Positions 26,191-35,381 of a stretch of DNA of 64,000 nt are shown one piece after another. The DNA comes from Polyangiaceae bacterium (lineage in GTDB: Bacteria; Myxococcota_A; Polyangia; Polyangiales; Polyangiaceae). Numbering within the stretch: position 1 is the first letter of the stretch; every line of letters begins with the position of its first letter. A program made the translations under genes and the position numbers. Location of the stretch: assembly GCA_025353725.1 (NCBI GenBank), contig JANXOF010000073.1:44342-108341 (forward strand). Direction: 5' to 3'. Below the pieces are notes generated by a model. It did no database searches and was not told the DNA's origin. It saw nothing but the letters and a program-made list of their open reading frames with translations.

Positions 26191-28770
26191 CTAAGCTTTC
26201 CCTGAGTCGCCGCGCACCGCAAGCGCGCCAAGCACGAGAGCGAAGGCTTCGAGCTCGGCTACGCGGCCTTCGACTGCCCTGGGCACAGCATGCGACGTGC
26301 TGAACTCAAGCAGATGATCGACGACCGAAGCGACAGCGCTTCGTGTAAGAGGCACGAGGTCGCTCGACTGTCCGCCGGTCGCCGCAAAGGTCCGCACGAC
26401 GGCACGAACCATCGGGTGAAGCTCACGTTCGGCTACCCCGTCGCGGTCGCCTTCCAGACTCCCGCTCGTGGTGAGCGAAGCGAGCACGCGTGCGAGTGGG
26501 GGCGCAAGGTGAGTCATCGCGCGATCGATACGGTAACGCACGAGCACCGGGTCGACGTCGGCCTGTAGCGCGTCGCGACCCGTGACGACCACATCGAGAT
26601 CGCGCTTCCAGTCGGCGGCGGCGGCTCCGAGTGCACCCGCCACAATCTGGGCGGCCTCGTCGAGCTCGCGTTCGAGTTTCGCGGCGCGGAGCGCACGATC
26701 TTGCAACCTCACACGGAGGCGTTCACTTTCCGCGCGCGCGGTCGAAGCCTGAGCGCGCGCAAGGTCAAGGAGCTCACTCACGACGCGCCCGGCCCGGCGT
26801 CGCAAGCCCCTCTCTTTGAGGTCGTCGCTGCGACCGATAATCTCGCGATCCAGGAGGCTCTGCACCGCCTCCCACCCACTTTTGACGAATGCGTCACTAT
26901 CGCCCAGTGCGCCTCGTAGGGCGAGCCGCGCGGAGAAGGCGAGCGAATCCGACCATGAGTTGAGTCCCGCTGACTCGAGCGATTCGGTGACGGAAGCCAT
27001 CACCTGGGCGATCTCGTCGGGCTGCAACCTGTCGGCCTTGTTAACCAGGATTTGAACAGGAAGCTTGGTGGCCTTCGCTTCCTCGAGAATACGCCGTTCG
27101 CTTTGCTTCAAGGGCTGAGTGGCGTCGAGAAGCCAGATCGCGGCGTCTGCCTCGTCAAAAGCCGCGCGCGCGGCCTCGGCGTGTCGGGGGTCGGGGGCGT
27201 TGAACCCTGGCGTATCAAGGATTTCGACCCGCGTGAGCGATGCCATAGGCATCAAGATTTCGACGCGCTTCACGTTTACGGCGTCGCTCGTACGAAGCGC
27301 CTCTCGCAGCTCGCTCGAGGGTACGATCCTCTCCTTTACGTCGCCATCGTAAAACTGAATGCGCGCGAACGGGGCGGGGGCATAGCGGAGATGATGAAGC
27401 GTCGCGGTGGTCGGAAGGATGCCCGTAGGCGCCACGTCTGCCCCCATCATCGCGTTGATGAATGTGCTTTTCCCGGCGTTAAACTCACCCACGATGGCAA
27501 TGCGCACGGGCCGCTGTTGCTCGACGGCTATCTCGGCCACCTTCGCTATCGCGTCGAGCGCGTGGAGTCCGCGTGCGTGGTAGTCGAGGCGCGTAAGAAT
27601 CGCAGGCCAGCTGCCCGGGGCTCCGGACGTCGGGAACCAACCTTGAATCGCAGCTCGAAGGGCTTCCTCAGCCCATGCGGTTACGCGCGACGTCTCGACC
27701 GCTGCAAGCGTGTCGAGGATAGCGGCAGCTTCGCCCGGGTCGCGTAGACGTGCGGGTGACGGAAGCCTCTGCGCGTCGCGCAGCACCGGGTCGCTCTCCG
27801 CGGTCGTCGCGCCTCTGCGTCCGACGAGCGCCGTGAGCGCGATGACCAGCGCGCCGTGGTCGTGATCGTCGAGGGCGCTGTCGAGTAGGGGACGCGCCGC
27901 CGATGGGTCGCCCGATCGAACCGCCGCCACGAGTGCCGCTCGCGCTTCGTCGTGACGTCCCTCCGCGCGAGCGAAGGCGGCTTTCCATCGAGCGAGTTCC
28001 TGCTCACCGCGGCCGTCGACTACCGCACGAATTCGCCCGCGCGTCGCGTCGTCGGTCGGGATGCGCGCGAGTGCCGACGAGAGGGCTTCGGTCGCGCCCG
28101 GAACTTCGAGAACCATAGCGCGCAAAAGCGGTGGGTAGGCGGTGCCGTCTTCCCCAAGGGCTCGCGTGCGCCCGAGAAGCAGTGCGGCGCGCCCATCGGC
28201 GGGGTCTAGCTCGAGGCCGTCCAGCTCGGCGCGAGCGCCGGCTACGTCGTTTTGGAGCAAGCGGGCCTCGGCTCGACGGACGACGACGTCTCCGTGTTTG
28301 CGGTCCGCCAGCCGCTCAAGCCAAAGCTCCGCGCGGGCGCCGTCACCGTGTGAAAGATCGAGATCGGAGAGCCACAAGAGCGCTTCGCGGCGTGCGTCAC
28401 TGCCGGATTCGGCGACCGTGAGCGCGCGGAGAAACGCGTCGCGTGTCTCCTCGTCGGGAGCGCCGACACGCTCTCGCGCACGCCCGAGGCGGACCCAAAC
28501 CTCGGATCGCGAAGCGACGCGTCGGGCAAGCTCCTCGAGCGTGAGCGCGAGCTCGGCATCGAGGCCTCCCGCCTCACATGCGTCCGCGAGGAGCGCAAGA
28601 CCGAGTGGGGAGTGCGGCACGCGAATCAAAATGGCTTTTGCCGCCTGACGCGCCCGCATGGCCTCGCCCTTTGCGAGAGCGTCTTCCCCGTCTCGAAGCG
28701 CGCCCTCAACGCCGGCGAGCACAACTTCGACTCTCCCGAGCCATCCGGCAATCGCCTCGGCGAGACGCAT
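26191..28770 (-). CDS. Dynamin-like GTPase with helical-repeat N-terminus
   Basis: The protein (about 859 residues from ATG 28770) has an Ala/Leu/Arg-rich helical N-terminal half that looks like degenerate TPR units (about 1-400). A dynamin-type GTPase domain follows: G1 GEFNAGKST (about 428), Thr of G2 in LPTTATLHHLRY, G3 DTPGFNAPDP (about 519) and G4 NKAD (about 577). The C-terminal third is long helical, as in bacterial dynamin-like proteins that act on membranes. Its stop abuts the lptA start, so it is probably co-transcribed with the LPS-transport genes. A membrane-remodelling role is inferred. Confidence 0.88.
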   Translation of the reverse strand: MRLAEAIAGWLGRVEVVLAGVEGALRDGEDALAKGEAMRARQAAKAILIRVPHSPLGLALLADACEAGGLDAELALTLEELARRVASRSEVWVRLGRARERVGAPDEETRDAFLRALTVAESGSDARREALLWLSDLDLSHGDGARAELWLERLADRKHGDVVVRRAEARLLQNDVAGARAELDGLELDPADGRAALLLGRTRALGEDGTAYPPLLRAMVLEVPGATEALSSALARIPTDDATRGRIRAVVDGRGEQELARWKAAFARAEGRHDEARAALVAAVRSGDPSAARPLLDSALDDHDHGALVIALTALVGRRGATTAESDPVLRDAQRLPSPARLRDPGEAAAILDTLAAVETSRVTAWAEEALRAAIQGWFPTSGAPGSWPAILTRLDYHARGLHALDAIAKVAEIAVEQQRPVRIAIVGEFNAGKSTFINAMMGADVAPTGILPTTATLHHLRYAPAPFARIQFYDGDVKERIVPSSELREALRTSDAVNVKRVEILMPMASLTRVEILDTPGFNAPDPRHAEAARAAFDEADAAIWLLDATQPLKQSERRILEEAKATKLPVQILVNKADRLQPDEIAQVMASVTESLESAGLNSWSDSLAFSARLALRGALGDSDAFVKSGWEAVQSLLDREIIGRSDDLKERGLRRRAGRVVSELLDLARAQASTARAESERLRVRLQDRALRAAKLERELDEAAQIVAGALGAAAADWKRDLDVVVTGRDALQADVDPVLVRYRIDRAMTHLAPPLARVLASLTTSGSLEGDRDGVAERELHPMVRAVVRTFAATGGQSSDLVPLTRSAVASVVDHLLEFSTSHAVPRAVEGRVAELEAFALVLGALAVRGDSGKA

Positions 28771-28834
28771 GCGCAAGGCTTACCACATGCCTAGTTCTAA
28801 AAGCATCGCCTTGCTCGGCTCTGACAAGGAAGCA

Positions 28835-30766
28835 CTAGGGGGGTTGCTTCGTCGGTGGCTGGGCTGATGCGAGAGCGTGCGAGAGCGCGTCGAGGTTAAA
28901 CGGCTTTTCTAGGAAACCTTGCACTGTACCCGTGGCGAGAACCACCTTCGCAATGCCGTCCGAGTAGCCACTCATAAGAAAAATAGGGACTTTTTTATCA
29001 AGCGCGCGCAGCTCTTCGGCGACTTCGAGTCCTCCCTTCGAGCCGGGCAGCGTCATGTCCAGAAGCACAGTCGTGAAGGGGGCCCCAATGCTGCGGGCGC
29101 GCTTGAACGCCGCCACTGCGGACCCGGCGTCGGCGGTCATTTCCGACGCGTAGCCGAGGTCGCGAAGAAGCAACGATAGGCTCCAACGAATACCGACTTC
29201 GTCGTCCATGACGAGCACGTTGCCGGAGCCCGTGGCGACTTCAGCGCGTCCGGCTTTGGCCGCGTCACCGTGCTCAGTCGTCGCAGCGAGCAAGACTGTA
29301 AACTCGGTAAAGCTCCCCGCTTCGCTGACGACAGAAACGTGGCCGTGGTGCTTTCGCACGACGGAGTAGACGACGGCGAGTCCAAGGCCTGCACCGTCTG
29401 TTTTCGTGGTGAAATAAGGTTCGAAGATACGCGCCAGGATCGGTGCGGGTATTCCTTCACCGGAGTCGCGAACGACGAGCTTGGCGTAGCGACCCGGGGC
29501 AAGAGGGAGTTCTTGATCCGCCGTCACCTCTGTGGTCGTCACGTGGACCTGTAGAGTGCCTCCGTGCGGCATCGCCGCTCGGGCGTTGAGGACGAGATTG
29601 ACGACGGCTTGGCCGAGCTGCCCGGCGTCGCCCTCGACCCAAACGTCATCGTCAACGTTGACCTCGGCAAGGACATTTGAGCCGTGCATAACGAGTGTAG
29701 TCATTTCTCGAACGATTCGACCGAGCTGCACCAACGTGTGCTTGCTTGAGCCGCCTTTCGAGAAGGCCATCAGCTGTTTCGTCAGTGAGCGGGCATGTTC
29801 GACCGCGACGCCGATGTTCGCAATCGCGCGACGGGCGTCTTCCGGGGCGGCCGAAGGCACGCGTGACAGCAGCCGCTCTGCGAGCGAGCTGCAGGCGAGA
29901 ATACTCGCGAGCGCGTTGTTGAAGTCGTGCGCGATTCCGCTTGCGAGCACGCTCAGCGACTCCATCTTGCTGGCGACGAGGTTTTGCTCTTCGCGCCGCC
30001 GGCGCTCCGTCGTTTCCCGTTGAATCGCGATCCAGTGCGTGTACCAGCCGGCCTCATCAGCCACGGGGGCGAGGTCGATTTCAACCCAGAATTCGCTCCC
30101 GTCTTTCCGGTAGTTGAGAAGCTCGGCTCGCGCGTGGCGCCACTGCGAGAGTTGTGAGCGTAGGTAGGAGGTCGTGGCTCCGTTCGTCTTCGCGCCTTGA
30201 AGAATCTTTGGACTCTTCCCAATCACTTCACCGGGAGAATATCCCGTCATCCGCGTGAACGCCGCGTTGACAAAGACGATACGAAGTCCGTCATCGCCGA
30301 GGGGCTCGGCGTTGGTGACGAGCACGACATCGTTGGTTTGCTGCAGCGCGACGCGGAGGAGGTTCAGTTCCCTCACGTGATCCCAGTCCTCGGGGAGCGC
30401 GCGGAAGGACACTTTGAGAGAAGTTCCTTCGAAAGGTTCGATCACGGCTTGCAATTCGTGCGTTATGTCATCGTGGTCGTGAACGACAAACTCGTGGTGC
30501 TTTCCGGTGCTACGTACGTGAGCCGCAGCGTGCGCAAGTTGACGCTTGAGCACGTCAACAATCACGATGGCCCGAGGAGTTGCGGGCGTGTCTTCGGAGA
30601 CGGAGACAGAGGCGGAGTCGGAGATAGAGACGGAGGCCGTGGCTGAATTCGGTCGAGCATGGACCGCTCCCGACGCTGCGCGGGCCAGGGCAGACGCTTC
30701 CGCAGGCATCGCAACCAGCGTGCCTGCTTCATCAAGTCGGTATACGCCTTCCGAAATTTGAATCAC
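28835..30766 (-). CDS. Hybrid sensor histidine kinase (PAS-HisKA-HATPase-receiver)
   Basis: GTG 30766 lies six bases after GGGGGAG and is preferred over an upstream in-frame TTG at 30784. The order is a short N-terminal domain with a Ser/Val-rich linker, then a PAS domain (FVNAAFTRMTGYSPGEVIGKSPKILQG). Next come the phospho-acceptor helix SGIAHDFNNALASI, an ATPase (RDSGEGIP, FTTKTDGAGLGLAVVYSVV) and a receiver with phospho-Asp in LLDMTLPG and K in FLEKPF. The PAS lacks the photoactive Cys of LOV domains. There is no membrane helix, so it senses in the cytoplasm. No partner regulator is adjacent. Confidence 0.93.
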   Translation of the reverse strand: MIQISEGVYRLDEAGTLVAMPAEASALARAASGAVHARPNSATASVSISDSASVSVSEDTPATPRAIVIVDVLKRQLAHAAAHVRSTGKHHEFVVHDHDDITHELQAVIEPFEGTSLKVSFRALPEDWDHVRELNLLRVALQQTNDVVLVTNAEPLGDDGLRIVFVNAAFTRMTGYSPGEVIGKSPKILQGAKTNGATTSYLRSQLSQWRHARAELLNYRKDGSEFWVEIDLAPVADEAGWYTHWIAIQRETTERRRREEQNLVASKMESLSVLASGIAHDFNNALASILACSSLAERLLSRVPSAAPEDARRAIANIGVAVEHARSLTKQLMAFSKGGSSKHTLVQLGRIVREMTTLVMHGSNVLAEVNVDDDVWVEGDAGQLGQAVVNLVLNARAAMPHGGTLQVHVTTTEVTADQELPLAPGRYAKLVVRDSGEGIPAPILARIFEPYFTTKTDGAGLGLAVVYSVVRKHHGHVSVVSEAGSFTEFTVLLAATTEHGDAAKAGRAEVATGSGNVLVMDDEVGIRWSLSLLLRDLGYASEMTADAGSAVAAFKRARSIGAPFTTVLLDMTLPGSKGGLEVAEELRALDKKVPIFLMSGYSDGIAKVVLATGTVQGFLEKPFNLDALSHALASAQPPTKQPP

Positions 30767-30876
30767 GCGCAGCTCCCCCGCCAAGACTCTTACACGAAGA
30801 CTCTGCCGTTCGGAAACATTTGCGAATCTCTAAGGCTCGGTCGAGACCTCATAGAACGCCCGCATTCTTGTCACTT

Positions 30877-32328
30877 TTAGAGGTCTTCTCGCTCGAGTAG
30901 CTTCTGAATCAGCGCAGGGTCGAACCGAAGCGGCAGGACCTTTTCGCGGAGGGCAACAACTGCTCCGGGCGCTGATCCTTTCGGCTTTCTCACGTAGCGT
31001 TTGGGCGTATACAGAATATCTACAGCTCGCTCGTCGCGAGCATCAGAAAAGTGTGCGGCGAGGTGCGCCGCGTCGACGAGGTCCTCCGCCGGACACGTGC
31101 GGCCCTTCTGGAGAGGGACGACCACGTGCGCGCCGGTCCGCGCTTTGGCGTGAAGCCATAGGTCGTTGGGCTTCGCCATCGTCAGCGTCAGCGTGTCGTT
31201 ATCTTGAGCTCCTTTGCCGACAAAAATTTTCATGCCACTGCGCGCAAGGAACGTGCGAAACGCTACCCGCTTCGGAATCTCCGTTTTGCGTCCCGCCGCC
31301 GTCGGAACAACATCGGTGACGGATGGAGAAAGCGAAACGTCCCGGGGAGCTCCCTGCTTCGCTTCTTGGGCGAACGCGACCATCGCGCCGAGTGACGTGG
31401 CTCGGCGAATTTCGTTTTTTGTGGAGGCGATGAGGGTCGCCTGCTTGTTGGCCTGCTCGAGTCGCTCTTGTCCGATTCGGCCTCCGACTTTTAGTCGCTT
31501 CGCGCGCTTGAATAGGGCCTCGATTTGCTCGCGCGCACTCAAACGCGGGTCGAGCGGAATTTCGACCTCCAGAGGCTCTCCGCTTGACCAATCCGTCCCC
31601 TTTAAAGACGAGGTGCCTCGTGGCACGCGCGACGCCTCCACGATGAGCCATTGCGCTTGTGCTGCACGTGCGTCGGCACGATCGATATTCGCGAGGTCCT
31701 CCAGGATTGCTTTTCTTCGTCTTTCAATGCGGTGACAAGCCTTGTCGAGGATACGGCAAAGCTCGTCCCGTCGTCGCTCGAGCGCGTCACGCGAGAGGGC
31801 TTGCGCAAGCGCGTTTCCCTGTCCTTCCAAACGTGCACACTCGGTGGGGTCCGCAAGCACATCGAGGAACGCGCGTGCGTTCGCAGGGAGCGCGGCGTCG
31901 ACGAGAACGACACGCCCTCCTTGAACACGTAGGCATTGAACACAGCCTGGAATCTTATCGAACTCTTCTTCAGCTACCTGGTTTTGATTCTCGCTGTCGC
32001 CATGTCTGGAGCGCGCGATAAGGTAAATCGCATCGTCGACAACGCTAAGGACGTGTGCGAGGCGAAGCGCGGATTCGCGCTCTTTCTGCGTCACCTCGCC
32101 GGGCGGTGATCGACCTCCCCAAACGTCTTTTCGCACGCCACGCGCCAGAAGGCCTACCCCGGCTTGGCTGGCTTGCTTGGTCTGCGTCGAGGGCACGCCA
32201 TCGGACAAGGTTCTCGCACATCCGACAATGACCTCTGCCGAGCGGCCGGGGATTCGAATGGTCAGCACGACAACCCGCTCTGAGCAGTAGGCCGCTTGGA
32301 CGATGGCCGATGGGCGACTCTCACTCAT
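30877..32328 (-). CDS. rqcH: NFACT/RqcH-family protein
   Basis: RqcH binds stalled 50S subunits and directs C-terminal Ala tailing of nascent chains. The 483-residue protein has a recognisable coiled-coil middle (ERRRDELCRILDKACHRIERRRKAILEDL in part), the family string VEIPLDPRLSAREQIEALFKRAKR, and a C-terminal NFACT-R domain. That domain includes FRTFLARSGMKIFVGKGAQDND, LWLHAKARTGAHVVVP and a closing Tyr-Thr-Pro segment ILYTPKRYVRKP. The N-terminal NFACT-N region (about 1-190) is divergent, and the whole protein is shorter than Bacillus RqcH (about 570), so activity is not certain. Confidence 0.82.
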   Translation of the reverse strand: MSESRPSAIVQAAYCSERVVVLTIRIPGRSAEVIVGCARTLSDGVPSTQTKQASQAGVGLLARGVRKDVWGGRSPPGEVTQKERESALRLAHVLSVVDDAIYLIARSRHGDSENQNQVAEEEFDKIPGCVQCLRVQGGRVVLVDAALPANARAFLDVLADPTECARLEGQGNALAQALSRDALERRRDELCRILDKACHRIERRRKAILEDLANIDRADARAAQAQWLIVEASRVPRGTSSLKGTDWSSGEPLEVEIPLDPRLSAREQIEALFKRAKRLKVGGRIGQERLEQANKQATLIASTKNEIRRATSLGAMVAFAQEAKQGAPRDVSLSPSVTDVVPTAAGRKTEIPKRVAFRTFLARSGMKIFVGKGAQDNDTLTLTMAKPNDLWLHAKARTGAHVVVPLQKGRTCPAEDLVDAAHLAAHFSDARDERAVDILYTPKRYVRKPKGSAPGAVVALREKVLPLRFDPALIQKLLEREDL

Positions 32329-32428
32329 CCGGTGGTAGCCTAGCGCACCTCTATGCGACGCCGCGTGACGACGTTGGGAAACGGTCCTGTGCGGCGGGAT
32401 GGGCGCGGCGTACTCTAGAAGCTAGCTC

Positions 32429-34204
32429 GTGAAGGTCCGTCACACGTTTCCAACAGGGCAAACGAGCGCGTCGCGCATCAAGGCGATGCTGATGTGCCTT
32501 GACGCGAAGCGGGGCGCACACGCTGGCGATGTGTGGCTTGCAAACGTGAGGCTCGCGCGTACCGATCTCGAAGACGAAACCCGCCAGCTCCCACTCGGTG
32601 CTCTCCACATGGCGCTTCGAGCGTTTGAAGCGGAGCTTCCGAAGTCGCTCGTGCACGTGGCCCCCTACCTCATTGTGCCCGAGAACCTCGGTATGTGGGC
32701 GCGACTGATTCGCGGGGTGCGCGTTCCCGAAGAGGCCTTCGCGCGGCTGGATTCGTCGGATAGCGAGCACGGACGAACTACGCGATGGGAGGCGGCCGAA
32801 GCGAGGTCCGGCTTTTGGCGCGGGCGGGTGCGCCTTGGACACGACCCTGCACTCGAAGCGGACGGCCTCCTCGCAAGCGCGCGCATGAACGAGCTCTCGG
32901 TCGTACCCCAGCTCTTTGGCTTTCATCCCGGCGTTGTCACTCGGCTCGACGCGCCTGCAGGAACGCAGGTGTTTGAGGTGCGATGGGCGGTACCGATGCC
33001 CACGCACTCGGGGGCCTTTGCGGCCGCTGTGGGGGCGGCGGTTGGAATCGCGTGTCTTGCCGCGAGTCCTTCGTGGATCAGCGCCTTGGTGGCCACTTGC
33101 CTTCCGTTAGCGTTCGGCCTTCTCGGGGTTGAGGGGGCGCGAATCCGCCGTCGTCGGATCGACGCGGCCGCGCAAGCGCTACGCGTCCACGCGCTGGAAC
33201 GCAGTCTCGCTATCCGCGAAAGCGAAGGTGGTGCTGTTGCGGGCGACCTTGAGGGCAGCGTTCTTGCGGGCCAGTATCGTATTGGATCTCGGATGGGCTC
33301 GGGTGCGAGCGGCGTTATTTATCGCGCGGCTCGAATCACCGACGGGCTGGCCGTAGCCGTCAAGCTGCTCCGCGCCGCGACGGCTCACGACGCCGTAGCG
33401 TCCGATCGCCTACGTCGTGAAGCGGAGGCTCTCGGGCTCTCCTGGCACCCGAACGTGGTCGAGGTCATTGACCACGGGCACTTGCCGGACGGTACGTCGT
33501 ACCTCGTCATGGAACTGCTCGAGGGAGAGCCTCTTGCGGCGTGTCTCAAGCGCACTCGTCGTCTCACACCCGACGAGCTCCTCCCGATCGCCATTCACGT
33601 GGCCGAAGCCGTCGTCGCGATTCACGCGGCCGGGGTGGTGCACCGCGATTTGAAACCCGCGAATATTTTTCTCACTCACGGCGAAGACGGCGTTCCGCGC
33701 GCCAAGATTCTCGACTTCGGCATCGCTCGTATTGAATGGGAAGAGATGCGCATTACAAACATCGGCGCGCCTCTCGGGACACCTGGCTATATGTCGCCAG
33801 AGCAGGAGAGCGGCGGAGAAATCGACGTCCGTAGCGACGTCTACGCGATAGGCGCCGTCCTCTACGAGTGTCTTGTAGGCGAGCCTCCTCCTTCCGCCGG
33901 GGAAGCGACGTGGACCGGTGTCAGTGCGCCTACGGCGAGGGGTCATAACCCTAAGCGACACGAGGAAAGTTCGCGCTCGTTTCGCGCGGACTCGGGCGTC
34001 CAGCCCGCGTCGCGGCGAATGCCGAGCGTGGCGCCCGCGCCGTATACGTGCGTGGCTGACGTGCCCTCGGCTTGGCGCAGTCTTATCGAGCGCGCACTGG
34101 CGAGGAATCCCGAAGCTCGCTTTCAAGACGCTCGCGGCCTTTTGAGTGCACTTCGCATCCTTCGTGGCGAGTCGGTGGCGCCGCCCGCCGTTGCCTTCCC
34201 CTAA
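32429..34204 (+). CDS. Ser/Thr protein kinase with N-terminal sensor-like domain
   Basis: This GTG-start protein has 591 residues. Residues 1 to about 185 form a domain that ends SVVPQLFGFHPGVVTRLDAPAGTQVFEVRW (quoted in part), resembling input domains of some myxobacterial histidine kinases (V4R/haem-NO-binding-like). That match is by eye. Two close membrane helices follow (about 190-230), then the kinase: SGASGVIYRA, AVKLLRA, HRDLKPANIF, DFGIARIE and GTPGYMSPEQ. The tail is short, so the sensory part precedes the kinase, the reverse of the kinase at 8.5 kb. Confidence 0.9.
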   Translation: MKVRHTFPTGQTSASRIKAMLMCLDAKRGAHAGDVWLANVRLARTDLEDETRQLPLGALHMALRAFEAELPKSLVHVAPYLIVPENLGMWARLIRGVRVPEEAFARLDSSDSEHGRTTRWEAAEARSGFWRGRVRLGHDPALEADGLLASARMNELSVVPQLFGFHPGVVTRLDAPAGTQVFEVRWAVPMPTHSGAFAAAVGAAVGIACLAASPSWISALVATCLPLAFGLLGVEGARIRRRRIDAAAQALRVHALERSLAIRESEGGAVAGDLEGSVLAGQYRIGSRMGSGASGVIYRAARITDGLAVAVKLLRAATAHDAVASDRLRREAEALGLSWHPNVVEVIDHGHLPDGTSYLVMELLEGEPLAACLKRTRRLTPDELLPIAIHVAEAVVAIHAAGVVHRDLKPANIFLTHGEDGVPRAKILDFGIARIEWEEMRITNIGAPLGTPGYMSPEQESGGEIDVRSDVYAIGAVLYECLVGEPPPSAGEATWTGVSAPTARGHNPKRHEESSRSFRADSGVQPASRRMPSVAPAPYTCVADVPSAWRSLIERALARNPEARFQDARGLLSALRILRGESVAPPAVAFP

Positions 34205-34234
34205 GCCGCCCAGGCGACGCGAGCTCCCCGCTTT

Positions 34235-35332
34235 GTGGCGAACTTCTGGTACATTCCGGAAGTGAGAACCTTCGCCGTGCGGTGCGTGATAACAACATGC
34301 TTAGCTCTTGGCTTTCCGCTCGTGATGGGGGCGTGCAACGAGTCCACCCCAGCGCCGCCCGCGGCCCCGCAGCCGCTGCCACCGTACCAGGGGCCGCAAG
34401 CTCCTTATGGGCAGCCAGCGCCGAATCCTGGCTATCCGTCGCCACCTTCAGGGTATCCGTCGCCGCCTCAGAGCCCGCAGCCACCGTCTCTTCCGCCCCC
34501 GGTGACGACCGTGCAGCGTCCGTTGCTCGCGCCGTTGGTGGGCGTCATGGCTTGGCAAAATGAACTGCGCGGCGTCCTCGGCGAGCTGCTTGCCGTGCTC
34601 AGCCCCTCGAATCAGGCGTTGGTGCGGGGCATCCCGCTCGTTTTCGACCCAACGCCAGAGATCAACGCGTATGCAGGCTGCGACGAACAGCGCGCTCCCT
34701 TTCTTGCCGCGACAGCGGGCATCCTCGAAGCGGTTGACGCGATGGCGCAAACGAAGGCGACCGATGAACTCTTCGGCACGCAAACCTACGAAACGTACAC
34801 GGCTACGGTTTTGCCCCAGCTCATGAAGAGTGACACCGCCCGCGCGGGCCTACCCGCAGGCATCATTCCGCCAAACCTCGGAGGAGATTTGCGGCGATGG
34901 TCGCGTGCGCATGAGATTTTCGACGAAGTCCTCGCGTTCACGTTTGGCCATGAGCTCGCGCATCACTATCTTGGACACACCGGGTGCGCAAAGGGGCAGG
35001 GCGGGCAAGGTCCCGATCCGACGCGGCTCGGCCGGCTGCTCACGAACATGGTGCCTCTCTTCAATCAAGCCGCGGAGGCTTCGGCGGACTCGGCCGGAGC
35101 CTACAATGCCCTCGACGCGGGGCGCGCACGCCGCGGGCAATACGAGTGGTCGTCAAACGGGGGAACCACGCTGCTCGACTTTTTCGCGCGGCTCGAGCGA
35201 GCCGCGGGGCAGGGGGGGCCGCTCAGTCTGTTGAATCCGCTTCAGGTTCTTCGCACCCACCCCAACCCGCTTGCGCGCATTCCGCTCCTTCAGGCCGTCG
35301 CGCGCACCTGGCAGCAGCAGCATCCACGCTGA
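34235..35332 (+). CDS. M48-like metalloprotease lipoprotein
   Basis: The start may be GTG 34235 or GTG 34262; both give an export signal ending in the lipobox VMGAC. A Pro/Gln/Gly-rich linker (PPYQGPQAPYGQP and PPSGYPSPP) follows. The catalytic domain has HELAHHYLGH (HExxH zinc site), the third-ligand Glu in AAEASADSAGAYN, and the family C-terminal THPNPLARI. Such enzymes act as envelope quality-control proteases (BepA/LoiP type). It follows the kinase gene by only about 30 bases and may share its transcript. Confidence 0.88.
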   Translation: MANFWYIPEVRTFAVRCVITTCLALGFPLVMGACNESTPAPPAAPQPLPPYQGPQAPYGQPAPNPGYPSPPSGYPSPPQSPQPPSLPPPVTTVQRPLLAPLVGVMAWQNELRGVLGELLAVLSPSNQALVRGIPLVFDPTPEINAYAGCDEQRAPFLAATAGILEAVDAMAQTKATDELFGTQTYETYTATVLPQLMKSDTARAGLPAGIIPPNLGGDLRRWSRAHEIFDEVLAFTFGHELAHHYLGHTGCAKGQGGQGPDPTRLGRLLTNMVPLFNQAAEASADSAGAYNALDAGRARRGQYEWSSNGGTTLLDFFARLERAAGQGGPLSLLNPLQVLRTHPNPLARIPLLQAVARTWQQQHPR

Positions 35333-35381
35333 ATCGAAACGAGGATACGCCGCGGTCGCCGAATAAAAGCGTTCGGCTCGC

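Noticed and set aside
30040..30260. LOV photosensor in the hybrid kinase
   Set aside because: The PAS domain has the LQG string but lacks the photoactive Cys before it.
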